DNA of 43,996 nt. Origin: an uncultured Clostridia bacterium. GTDB taxonomy: Bacteria; Bacillota; Clostridia; Christensenellales; Pumilibacteraceae. Made by a program: the position numbers and the translations under genes. Under the pieces are notes generated by a model that was not told the DNA's origin, ran no database searches, and was given only the letters and a program-made list of their open reading frames with translations. The DNA is taken from assembly GCA_947589145.1 (NCBI GenBank), contig CANQCB010000002.1, positions 1 through 43,996 on the forward strand. The letters are read 5' to 3'. Positions 1 through 7,667 of the stretch are shown here, in pieces (the stretch's first letter is position 1; each line of letters begins with the position of its first letter).

Positions 1-326
1 ATATGCGTACTCTTCCGGGCGCACTCTTCATCGTGGACCCGAAGAAAGAGCACCTCGCCGTAGCGGAGGCTCGCAAGCTCCACATTCCCATTGTCGGCAT
101 AGTGGATACCAACTGCGACCCCGACGAGGTCGATTACGTTATTCCCGGTAACGACGACGCTATCCGCGCTATCAAGCTCATTGCAGGCGCAATGGCAGAC
201 GCGGTAGTCGAATCGAGAGAGGGCGAGGAAGCGCTCACGGCTATGAGAGCTGCCGCAGCCGCAGCCGAAAACGCGGCTTCCGACGAAGCGCCCGTTTCGG
301 TAGAAGACAATATAACGGAGGAATGA
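1..326 (+). CDS. rpsB: 30S ribosomal protein S2 (5'-truncated by window edge)
   Basis: This is the C-terminal 108 codons or so of ribosomal protein S2, a structural protein of the small subunit that joins late with S1. The visible part has the highly conserved S2 block LFIVDPKKEHLAVAEAR followed by PIVGIVDTNCDP and YVIPGNDDA. The reading frame is already open at the window start, so the beginning of the gene lies outside. The last 40 residues are an Ala/Glu-rich tail of the kind variable among S2 proteins. The stop is 4 bases before tsf, the classic rpsB-tsf operon; the tsf ribosome site (GGAGG, 317–321) overlaps the end of this gene. The call is secure; only the missing 5' part limits it. 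Confidence 0.97.
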   Translation, partial: MRTLPGALFIVDPKKEHLAVAEARKLHIPIVGIVDTNCDPDEVDYVIPGNDDAIRAIKLIAGAMADAVVESREGEEALTAMRAAAAAAENAASDEAPVSVEDNITEE

Positions 327-330
327 TATT

Positions 331-1251
331 ATGAGTTTTACAGCTAAGGATGTAGCCGAACTCCGCGAGATCACCGGCGCAGGCATGATGGATTGCAAGA
401 AAGCGCTCGTGCATACGGACGGAGACAAGGATAAAGCAATAGAATATCTCAGAGAAATCGGCGTCAGCATTGCCGCCAAGAAGGCAAGCCGTATCGCCAG
501 CGAAGGACTTATCGGCGGATATACGGCAGACGGAATCGGCGTACTTGCCGAACTTAACTGCGAGACCGACTTCGTCGCCAATACCGAAGGTTTCCGCGCT
601 CTCGTAGCCAAGGTAGCCAAAGGCGTAGCGGATAACGATCCCGCAGACGTTGACGCGCTTCTTTCCACGAAAATCGACGGAAGCACCGTAACCGAGCTTA
701 TTCAGGGCGAGACGGCTAAATGCGGCGAGAAGATCACCGCGCGTCGTTTCGTAAAATACGAGATAAAGCAGGGCGTAGAAGAGATTTACCTTCACAACGG
801 CGGAAAGATCGGCGTTATGCTCGAAGTGGAAACCGACAAGCCCGCTTGCGCAGAGATCAAGGAAATGGCGCATGACATTGCAATGCACATTGCGGCTTTC
901 TCTCCCGCGCACGTGGACGTAAGCGAAGTTCCCGCAGAGTATGTCGAGCACGAAAAGGCGATACTCCTCGCTCAGGCGAAGAACGATCCCAAAAACGCTT
1001 CGAAACCCGACAATATTCTCGAAAAGATGCTTGCGGGCAGACTTCAAAAGAGTTTGAAAGAAATTTGCCTCGTAGATCAGGCTTTCGCAAAGGACGCGTC
1101 GATAACGGTCGCACAGCTCGTGCAGAACGTTTCCAAAGCGACGGGGACGGCTATTAAACTCAACAGGTTCGTTCGCCTCGTAATGGGAGAGGGACTTGAA
1201 AAGAAAGTCGACAATTTGGCGGAAGAAGTTGCGAAAATGTCGGGAAAATAA
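331..1251 (+). CDS. tsf: Elongation factor Ts
   Basis: EF-Ts is the guanine nucleotide exchange factor that recycles EF-Tu·GDP in the cytoplasm. The 306-residue protein has the N-terminal UBA-like domain (residues 4–40) with the family signature TGAGMMDCKKAL and then the two-part core domain, including the conserved NCETDFVA segment near residue 77. Length is normal for Firmicutes. The ATG at 331 has GGAGG at 317–321, 9 nt upstream. Only 4 bases separate it from rpsB, so the two are co-transcribed. It is followed at once by a hairpin terminator that separates it from pyrH. Confidence 0.97.
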   Translation: MSFTAKDVAELREITGAGMMDCKKALVHTDGDKDKAIEYLREIGVSIAAKKASRIASEGLIGGYTADGIGVLAELNCETDFVANTEGFRALVAKVAKGVADNDPADVDALLSTKIDGSTVTELIQGETAKCGEKITARRFVKYEIKQGVEEIYLHNGGKIGVMLEVETDKPACAEIKEMAHDIAMHIAAFSPAHVDVSEVPAEYVEHEKAILLAQAKNDPKNASKPDNILEKMLAGRLQKSLKEICLVDQAFAKDASITVAQLVQNVSKATGTAIKLNRFVRLVMGEGLEKKVDNLAEEVAKMSGK

Positions 1252-1256
1252 AAATT

Positions 1257-1282
1257 AAAGGAACGCTTCGGTGTTCCTTTTT
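1257..1282 (+). terminator. Intrinsic terminator/attenuator between tsf and pyrH
   Basis: A 10-bp stem (1257–1266 with 1271–1280) closes on a very stable cUUCGg tetraloop (C1266, UUCG 1267–1270, G1271); one G·U pair is present. The 3' arm runs into five T residues (1278–1282). This should end most rpsB-tsf transcripts. No convincing promoter lies between it and pyrH, so pyrH probably depends on read-through; the hairpin would then act as a dosage control between ribosomal genes and pyrH. Confidence 0.85.
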
Positions 1283-1302
1283 CTTAGAAGGAGGGAACGA
1301 AT

Positions 1303-1998
1303 ATGTATAAACGAATACTTCTTAAAATAAGCGGAGAGGCGCTTGCCGGCGCAAACGGTACGGGCATAGATCCCGCAATGGTGGAACACGTCGTTTCGCA
1401 GATAGTAGAGGTGCACAACCTCGGCATAGACGTCGCCGTGGTAATGGGCGGCGGCAATTTCTGGCGGGGCAGACAGGGAACGAATATGGAGAGGGTGACC
1501 GCCGACCACATGGGAATGCTTGCAACGATCATGAACGGGCTTGCGCTTCAAGACGCGATAGAGAAAAAGGGGCTTCAAACAAGACTTCAAACCGCGCTTT
1601 CCATTCCCGAGGTAGCCGAGCCGTTTTTGCTCAGAAAGGCGCTCAAACATTTTGAAATGGGCAGGATAGTCCTGTTTGCTTGCGGCACCGGCAATCCGTT
1701 CTTCTCGACAGATACGGGCGCGGCGCTCCGTGCTGCGGAGATAGGAGCGAGCGTGCTCCTTATGGCGAAGAACATAGACGGAGTTTACGACAGCGACCCG
1801 AGAAAAAATCCGAACGCCAAGAAGTTCGACCGTCTCTCATATCTCGACGTCATCAACCTTCGACTTGCACACATGGATACGACTGCGATCACAACTTGCA
1901 TGGAAAATAATATCCCGATAATCACGTTCGCACTCGACGAAACCGATAGTATCGTAAAAGCGGCAAAGGGCGAAAAAATCGGTACATTTATCGGTTAA
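1303..1998 (+). CDS. pyrH: Uridylate kinase
   Basis: UMP kinase phosphorylates UMP to UDP, the committed step to UTP and CTP, as a cytoplasmic hexamer of the amino-acid-kinase fold. The N-terminus YKRILLKISGEAL, the VVMGGGNFWRG loop and the NIDGVYDSDPR segment near residue 157 are diagnostic. At 231 residues it is slightly shorter than usual (about 240). The ATG at 1303 has a strong site, AGAAGGAGGG (about 1286–1295). It lies between the tsf terminator and the frr promoter, the normal tsf-pyrH-frr order; it may be expressed by read-through from rpsB-tsf. Confidence 0.97.
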   Translation: MYKRILLKISGEALAGANGTGIDPAMVEHVVSQIVEVHNLGIDVAVVMGGGNFWRGRQGTNMERVTADHMGMLATIMNGLALQDAIEKKGLQTRLQTALSIPEVAEPFLLRKALKHFEMGRIVLFACGTGNPFFSTDTGAALRAAEIGASVLLMAKNIDGVYDSDPRKNPNAKKFDRLSYLDVINLRLAHMDTTAITTCMENNIPIITFALDETDSIVKAAKGEKIGTFIG

Positions 1999-2003
1999 AA
2001 CTG

Positions 2004-2033
2004 TTGTACGTAGCAAATAAATTGTGATATAAT
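2004..2033 (+). promoter_or_regulatory. Sigma-A promoter for the frr-uppS-cdsA-dxr-rseP-ispG operon
   Basis: TTGTAC (2004–2009), an 18-bp spacer, and a perfect TATAAT (2028–2033) preceded by TGA, giving an extended -10 element (TGnTATAAT). It sits in the 62-bp gap after pyrH and would start transcription near 2040, just before the frr ribosome site (2047–2052). Confidence 0.8.
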
Positions 2034-2060
2034 GTAAATAATTAACGGAGGGAAAGAGTT

Positions 2061-2627
2061 ATGTTACCCGAACTCGAAGAAGAAATATTCAACTACGAAG
2101 AAAAACTCGAAAAGGCAATCAATCATCTTTCGGGCGAGTTTTTGACCGTGCGCGCAGGCCGCGCGAATCCGAAGATTCTCGATAATATAACGGTGGATTA
2201 TTACGGTTCACAGACGCCTTTGAAGCAAATGGCAAACATAACCGTACCCGAACCGAGAATGCTCGTTATAAGTCTTTTCGACCGCAGCGCGGCGAAAGAG
2301 ACCGTAAAGGCAATCTCCGCGTCCGATATAGGAATAAACCCCGTGGACGACGGAAAGGTTATCCGCCTCGTTTTCCCCCAACTCACCGAAGAGCGCAGAC
2401 GGGATCTCGTTAAGCAGGTCAGAAAAATGGCGGAAGACGCGAAGGTCGTGCTCAGAAACGAACGCCGCGATGTGCTCGATAAGGCGAAGAAACTCAAAAA
2501 GGATCTCAACTTCTCGGAGGACGAACTGACGGGTTTTGAAAAAGAAGTGCAGAAAGAACTCGATAAGTCGATAGCGACGGTGGACGACCTCGGCAAAGCA
2601 AAGGAAAAGGAAATTCTTGAAATCTGA
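2061..2627 (+). CDS. frr: Ribosome recycling factor
   Basis: RRF splits post-termination 70S ribosomes together with EF-G. The 188-residue protein has normal length (about 185), the RRF motif LTVRAGRANPKILD near residues 28–41, the hinge-region YYGSQTPLKQMA, and the long C-terminal helices RRRDLVKQVRKMAEDAKV and RNERRD. ATG 2061 is preceded by GGAGGG (2047–2052), spacing 8. It is the first gene after its own promoter, and its end overlaps the TTG start of uppS by 11 nt, implying translational coupling. Confidence 0.97.
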   Translation: MLPELEEEIFNYEEKLEKAINHLSGEFLTVRAGRANPKILDNITVDYYGSQTPLKQMANITVPEPRMLVISLFDRSAAKETVKAISASDIGINPVDDGKVIRLVFPQLTEERRRDLVKQVRKMAEDAKVVLRNERRDVLDKAKKLKKDLNFSEDELTGFEKEVQKELDKSIATVDDLGKAKEKEILEI

Positions 2628-3309
2628 CAACAACCCTCGGCATATCGCGATAATAATGGACGGCAACGGAAGGTGGGCAAAACGCCGTCTTTTGCCGCGT
2701 AATTTCGGTCATAAAAAGGGAGTGGAGACCATAGACCGAATAAGCCGCTACGTCTTTGACAAAGGCGTGGAAATATTGACGTTATTTGCGTTTTCGACGG
2801 AGAATTTAAGACGCCCGAAAGAAGAAGTATCGGGAATATTCGAACTTTTCTCCACATATATAAAAAAAAATCTGCCCGACATGATAGAGAGGGAGATAAA
2901 ATTCAAAGTCGTCGGGGATATTTCCGTTTGCGACGACGGTTTGAAAACATTGATAGCCGACGCGGAAAAACAGACGGAGAAATTCAACCGCGGCAAACTC
3001 AATATTTGTTTTAATTACGGCGGTCGCGCGGACATAGTCAACGCCGCGAACAAACTCATACAAGAGGGAAAAACGGTGACGGAGCAGGAATTTGCCGACG
3101 CTCTTTACACCGGCGGTTTGCCCGACCCCGACATAGTGATACGCACGGGCAACGAGCATAGAATAAGCAATTTCTTGCTTTATCAAATGGCATATTCGGA
3201 AATATATTTCACAAGCACTCTTTGGCCGGATTTCAAAGAGAAAGAATTGAACGAAATTATTGCCGATTTCAAAAAGACCAATAGAAGGTTCGGAAACATA
3301 GAACAATGA
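2617..3309 (+). CDS. uppS: Undecaprenyl diphosphate synthase
   Basis: A cis-prenyltransferase that extends farnesyl-PP with isopentenyl-PP to C55-PP, the lipid carrier for peptidoglycan and wall polymers. The first motif HIAIIMDGNGRWA contains the catalytic Asp (D15). FAFSTENLRRP and the C-terminal SNFLLYQMAYSEIYF are also typical; the usual RTSGE.R block is RTGNEHR here. Length 230 is normal. The start is most likely TTG 2617, inside the end of frr, with AAGGA at about 2606–2610. It overlaps cdsA by an ATGA junction. The neighbourhood supplies its isoprenoid substrate (dxr, ispG) and phospholipid (cdsA). Confidence 0.95.
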   Translation: MKSDNNPRHIAIIMDGNGRWAKRRLLPRNFGHKKGVETIDRISRYVFDKGVEILTLFAFSTENLRRPKEEVSGIFELFSTYIKKNLPDMIEREIKFKVVGDISVCDDGLKTLIADAEKQTEKFNRGKLNICFNYGGRADIVNAANKLIQEGKTVTEQEFADALYTGGLPDPDIVIRTGNEHRISNFLLYQMAYSEIYFTSTLWPDFKEKELNEIIADFKKTNRRFGNIEQ

Positions 3310-4310
3310 AGAACAGACTGATTTACGGATTTTTAATAGGCGTGATTGTTACGGGCGTATTGTTTTTATCCATTTACATAGTGGATGTAGTTTACGACGC
3401 GTTCGTGCTTTTCCTCATGTTCGTCGGTTCTTATGAAATGTCCAAGGCGATAGGGAACAAGTTCGCAAAACCGATCTATCCGATAATCGCGATATTTATA
3501 TCGCTCGGCTATGTTTCGTATAAAGTCATACACATAATTCGTGGCAACGGCGGAATAACCGCGTTCTTCGTGATTATGATAATTATGGCTGTCGTTTGTT
3601 TTATCGTCAATATGGCAAGCCCGAAATTGTCCTTCGAAAACGTAGTCAGCACGTTTATCTGTATGCTTTATCCGGTGGGCTTGATGCTGTGCTTTTTGGG
3701 ACTTAACTATCTTCCTGGTAGCGGCGTTCCCGTGAATCCGTTCGAAAAATACGGAGCGCAGGCAGGTATCGTGAATCTCGGCATTGCTTACAGCCCGTCT
3801 ACCCCTTGGATGTACAATGCTTATCAGACAGGCGTGTTTGTGCCGAACTATCGTGCCATCGCCATATTGGCTACCATACTCTGCGCGTCGGGCTCGGATA
3901 TATTCGCATTGTTTACGGGCATGCTTTTGAAAGGACCGAAACTTGCGCCGAACATCAGCCCGAAAAAGACGATATCGGGCGCGATAGGCGGACTGTTCGG
4001 CGGTATGATAATGGCTGCGATGCTGTTCGGTTTCTCGTTTACGGGGGTTATGGGCTTAACGGGGCTGAACGATAACGTCGCAATCAGTTTGGTTTTATAT
4101 CTCGTTCTCGGACTTCTTATAGCCGTAGCGACCGAACTCGGCGACTTGATGGCGTCTTACATAAAGCGGTTCTGCGGGGTTAAGGACTACGGCAATCTTA
4201 TTCCCGGGCACGGCGGCGTGCTCGATAGGGTAGACGGCTGGATCTTGGGAGCATTGGTTGCATTCTTATTCATAACCTTGATTTCGGCAATACCCGGTTT
4301 GGGGAGTTGA
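3306..4310 (+). CDS. cdsA: Phosphatidate cytidylyltransferase
   Basis: This integral membrane enzyme makes CDP-diacylglycerol from CTP and phosphatidic acid. The family signature is clear: SPKKTISGAIGG (around residue 220), GDLMASYIKR, and LIPGHGGVLDRVDG (about residues 297–310), on a background of many hydrophobic helices. At 334 residues it is longer than common bacterial CdsA (about 260–300). The extra length includes a hydrophilic loop around residues 140–180, rich in Pro, Tyr and Asn, between two membrane segments. ATG 3306 overlaps the uppS stop (ATGA), typical tight coupling. Confidence 0.95.
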   Translation: MKNRLIYGFLIGVIVTGVLFLSIYIVDVVYDAFVLFLMFVGSYEMSKAIGNKFAKPIYPIIAIFISLGYVSYKVIHIIRGNGGITAFFVIMIIMAVVCFIVNMASPKLSFENVVSTFICMLYPVGLMLCFLGLNYLPGSGVPVNPFEKYGAQAGIVNLGIAYSPSTPWMYNAYQTGVFVPNYRAIAILATILCASGSDIFALFTGMLLKGPKLAPNISPKKTISGAIGGLFGGMIMAAMLFGFSFTGVMGLTGLNDNVAISLVLYLVLGLLIAVATELGDLMASYIKRFCGVKDYGNLIPGHGGVLDRVDGWILGALVAFLFITLISAIPGLGS

Positions 4311-4312
4311 TC

Positions 4313-5422
4313 ATGAAAACTGTTGCGGTTTTCGGAAGTACAGGCAGTATCGGCGTACAGACTTTGAATGTTGTGCGCCGATTTCCTCATGCATATAAAG
4401 TAGTAGCGCTTGCGGCAGGGAATAATACGGCTTTGCTTGCCGAGCAAGAGGCGGAATTTTCACCCGATTATATCTCGACTACGGCGGCGTATAATTCGAT
4501 TTCCGCGCGTGTTTTTACGGGTACGGACGGCGCTGAAAAACTTGCCGAAGAAGTCGACGCCGATATTTTCGTAATGGCAATAAGCGGACTTGCCGCGCTC
4601 TCTCCGCTGTTCAAGATCATAAAAAAGGGTAAGCGCGTCGCGCTTGCGAATAAAGAAGCAATCGTGTGCGCAGGCGACATTGTAACGGATGAGGCAAAGC
4701 GTTACGGTACGGAGATAATACCCGTCGACAGCGAGCACTCCGCCGTTTTTCAATGCCTGCGTGAGGAGAGAAAAAACGTCAAAAAAGTCGTTTTAACCGC
4801 AAGCGGAGGGCCGTTCTATGCCTGTCATAGTATGGATTTGCGCCAAATAACGCCTGAAATGGCAATAAAACACCCCACTTGGAACATGGGAAGAAAAATC
4901 TCCGTTGACAGCGCTACCATGGTAAACAAAGGGTTGGAGATCATCGAGGCGGCGCGTCTTTTCGGCACGAGCAATGTGGACTATATAATTCACCCCGAAA
5001 GCATAATACATTCGATGGTGGAGTTTAACGACAATTCCACTCTCGCTTTGATGTCATATCCCAATATGGAACTTGCCATACAATATGCTTTGACTTATCC
5101 CGAAAGGGAGAAAAACGACGGTGTGAAACCCTTTGATTTCAAGAAAAATCTGACCTTTGTTCTGCCCGACGAAATTCGTTTTCCCGCTCCGAAGATAGCC
5201 AAGGAATGTTTGCGTTTGGGCGGCACAGCGCCGGCGATATACAGCATAGCGGACGAGGTCGGCGTCGGATTGTTTTTATCGAAAAAAATTAAATTTACCG
5301 ATATTTGCGGAATAATCGAGGAGGCATTGAGCATAAACGAAATAGAGCGGGATTTTTCCATAGAGCGATTGAAAGAGCTCGATAGGGAAATCTCTCAATA
5401 TTTTCGTAGGAGTATGGATTGA
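4313..5422 (+). CDS. dxr: 1-deoxy-D-xylulose 5-phosphate reductoisomerase
   Basis: DXR catalyses the NADPH- and metal-dependent rearrangement of DXP to MEP, the first committed step of the MEP isoprenoid pathway. The N-terminal nucleotide motif VAVFGSTGSIG, the VALANKEAIVCAG segment, the metal-binding VDSEH, and ASGGPF, KHPTWNMGRKISVDSATMVNKG are all present. The 369-residue length is normal. ATG 4313 is preferred over the in-frame TTG at 4307 because GGGGAG (4301–4306) is correctly spaced for it. The gene abuts cdsA and overlaps rseP. With ispG and, 24 kb on, ispA and dxs, it shows the organism uses the MEP route. Confidence 0.97.
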   Translation: MKTVAVFGSTGSIGVQTLNVVRRFPHAYKVVALAAGNNTALLAEQEAEFSPDYISTTAAYNSISARVFTGTDGAEKLAEEVDADIFVMAISGLAALSPLFKIIKKGKRVALANKEAIVCAGDIVTDEAKRYGTEIIPVDSEHSAVFQCLREERKNVKKVVLTASGGPFYACHSMDLRQITPEMAIKHPTWNMGRKISVDSATMVNKGLEIIEAARLFGTSNVDYIIHPESIIHSMVEFNDNSTLALMSYPNMELAIQYALTYPEREKNDGVKPFDFKKNLTFVLPDEIRFPAPKIAKECLRLGGTAPAIYSIADEVGVGLFLSKKIKFTDICGIIEEALSINEIERDFSIERLKELDREISQYFRRSMD

Positions 5423-6618
5423 TTGCGTTTTTCATTCTGATCGCTTTGGTGATATTGCTTGTGATGATAACGATTCACGAGTTCGGTCATTATATCGCGG
5501 CAAGACTGCTCGGCTTTTCCATAGACGAATTTTCCATAGGTTTCGGACCCGCTGTTTACAAAAAGAAAAAGAAGAACGGTGAAATCTTCTCGATAAGAAT
5601 ACTTCCGTTAGGGGGATATTGCGCTTTTACCGACGACGTCTCCGACGATAATACGGATTCCGCCGATGACATATTCGGGATAGCGCAGGGCAATGCGGAC
5701 GCGAAAAATAAAGATGATACGGCGAATTCGAAAGCAATAAAAAGCCGATCGGGGGCGAAGGAAAAAATCGATACCGAAAAAACGCAAGCCGAACGCGTCG
5801 TCGGTGCGAAAATACCGTTCGGCGCGCAAAAGCCGTGGAAGAGGCTGATAGTAATGTTGTGCGGCCCGCTCTTCAATCTGCTTTCCGCGTTTTTGTTTTC
5901 TTTTATATTCATAATCTCCGTCGGTTATGCGTCTCCGATCATAGACGAACTGTATATAAATCCCCAAACGAACGAACCGTATGCCGTCGGGCTCGAAGCG
6001 GGGGACGTGATCGTTGCGGTAAACGGCATAAACATAGGAGTGCTTAATTCCTTCATAGAACTCGTCACGGGCGTGGAAACGGGAGAAACGGTAACGTTTA
6101 CCGTCAAACGTGACGGAGAGAAAAAGGAGATCGCGATAACAAAGCAGACCGTACTTGTGCCGCATGAAAACGGTTATTCGGAGCAAGAACTGTTCGGCTT
6201 TGTGCAGATATACGCCAGGGAGCATGTGGGATTTTTTCCTGCGATAGGATATTCTTTCCCATACACGTTCAAACTTTGCGGAGAAATTTTCGCGTCGCTC
6301 GGCGGTCTTTTGACGGGCAACTTGCCTTTGACCGAACTCAACGGACCGATCGGAACAGTCACGACGATAGCGACGTATTCGCAAATGAGCTGGCAATATT
6401 TGTTGCTTTTTCTGCCGCTTCTTGCGTGTAACTTCGCAATATTCAACATTCTTCCGATACCGTCTTTGGACGGAGTCAAGGCGATTTTCGTCATTATCGA
6501 ATGGATAAGAAAGAAGCCGATAAACAAGAAAGTCGAAAATGCAATTCACTCGATCGGATTGATGTTTTTGCTCGGATTCGTTATGATCATAGATGTAATC
6601 GGACTGATACTAAGGTAG
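5419..6618 (+). CDS. rseP: RIP-family zinc metalloprotease (RseP/RasP-like)
   Basis: A site-2 protease that cleaves membrane-anchored regulators such as anti-sigma factors within the bilayer. The zinc motif HEFGH (residues 20–24) lies in the first membrane helix; a PDZ domain spans roughly residues 185–240 (YAVGLEAGDVIVAVNG), and the third zinc ligand is in NILPIPSLDG (D351). About 50 charged residues, roughly 75–125, rich in Asp, Lys and Ala, are inserted between the first membrane region and the conserved PWKRLIVMLCGPLFN. The start is TTG 5419, set by TAGGAG (5407–5412), and overlaps the dxr stop. Confidence 0.93.
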   Translation: MIAFFILIALVILLVMITIHEFGHYIAARLLGFSIDEFSIGFGPAVYKKKKKNGEIFSIRILPLGGYCAFTDDVSDDNTDSADDIFGIAQGNADAKNKDDTANSKAIKSRSGAKEKIDTEKTQAERVVGAKIPFGAQKPWKRLIVMLCGPLFNLLSAFLFSFIFIISVGYASPIIDELYINPQTNEPYAVGLEAGDVIVAVNGINIGVLNSFIELVTGVETGETVTFTVKRDGEKKEIAITKQTVLVPHENGYSEQELFGFVQIYAREHVGFFPAIGYSFPYTFKLCGEIFASLGGLLTGNLPLTELNGPIGTVTTIATYSQMSWQYLLLFLPLLACNFAIFNILPIPSLDGVKAIFVIIEWIRKKPINKKVENAIHSIGLMFLLGFVMIIDVIGLILR

Positions 6619-6623
6619 GTAAA

Positions 6624-7667
6624 ATGAGCGCGAAAAAAGTAAAAATAGGCAATATTTTCATTGGCGGCGGCGAGCCGATAGCCGTGCAGTCCATGACAAA
6701 TACGGACACCGCCGACTATGCGGCGACAACGGCTCAACTTGCGGCTCTTCGAGAGGCAGGTTGCGATATAGCGCGGTTGGCGGTACGGAATTTCGCCGAC
6801 GTCGAGGTGTGTAAAAAATACGTCGAAGAATGCGCAATGCCCCTCGTGGCGGACATTCAATTCGACTGCCGTTTGGCGATTGCCTGCGCGGACATAGGCT
6901 TTGCCAAGGTGCGGTATAACCCCGGCAACACGACCGCGAGCGGGCTGAAAGAACTTGTCGCGGCGTGCAGGGCGAACTCCTGCCCGATAAGAATAGGCAT
7001 TAACGGCGGATCTTTGGAAAAAGATATCAAAGAAAAACATGGCGGAGCAACGGCAGACGCGCTCGCCGAAAGCGCAATGCGTTCCGTGCATGCTTTGGAA
7101 AACGCAAACTTTTTCGATATCGTAATTTCCGTCAAGTCCAGCGATGTGGCGACCTGCGTCAATGCGTACGAAATTCTCGCAAAATCCTGCGATTATCCGT
7201 TACATATAGGTATAACCGAGAGCGGTTGGGGCGAGGACGCCGTGATAAAATCGTCGGCGGGAATAGGCGCAATGCTGCTTCGCGGAGTAGGCGACACTTT
7301 GCGCGTGTCCCTCACGGGCGACCCCGTGCGCGAGGTTGAAGTGGGCAAAAGCATTTTAAGCGCCGTCGGATTGAATAAAAATTTTGTCGAAATAATTTCC
7401 TGTCCGACTTGTGCGCGTTGTTTTTACGATCTCGAAACGCTTGTCGTCAAATGCAAGGCTATGACGAAAAACGTGAGAAAGCCCCTTAAAATCGCGGTTA
7501 TGGGCTGCGCGGTAAACGGCCCGGGAGAGGCGGCAGACGCCGATATAGGCATAGCCGGAGGGAAAGACAAAGCCGTCCTCTTCAAAAAAGGCGTTATAGT
7601 GGAAACCTTGCCCACGAAAGAAGCGGAAGAAAAATTTACGACGATGCTCGGAGAACTCATTAAATGA
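6624..7667 (+). CDS. ispG: 4-hydroxy-3-methylbut-2-en-1-yl diphosphate synthase
   Basis: IspG (GcpE) is the [4Fe-4S] enzyme that reduces MEcPP to HMBPP in the MEP pathway. The protein starts with VKIGNIFIGGGEPIAVQSMTNTDT, the standard N-terminus. The cluster ligands are visible as CPTC (C260, C263) and GCAVNGPGE (C295, E302). Its 347 residues are typical of the short bacterial form. ATG 6624 is chosen over in-frame codons inside rseP because it follows AAGGTAGG and begins the conserved domain. It overlaps the next gene by an ATGA junction. Confidence 0.97.
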   Translation: MSAKKVKIGNIFIGGGEPIAVQSMTNTDTADYAATTAQLAALREAGCDIARLAVRNFADVEVCKKYVEECAMPLVADIQFDCRLAIACADIGFAKVRYNPGNTTASGLKELVAACRANSCPIRIGINGGSLEKDIKEKHGGATADALAESAMRSVHALENANFFDIVISVKSSDVATCVNAYEILAKSCDYPLHIGITESGWGEDAVIKSSAGIGAMLLRGVGDTLRVSLTGDPVREVEVGKSILSAVGLNKNFVEIISCPTCARCFYDLETLVVKCKAMTKNVRKPLKIAVMGCAVNGPGEAADADIGIAGGKDKAVLFKKGVIVETLPTKEAEEKFTTMLGELIK

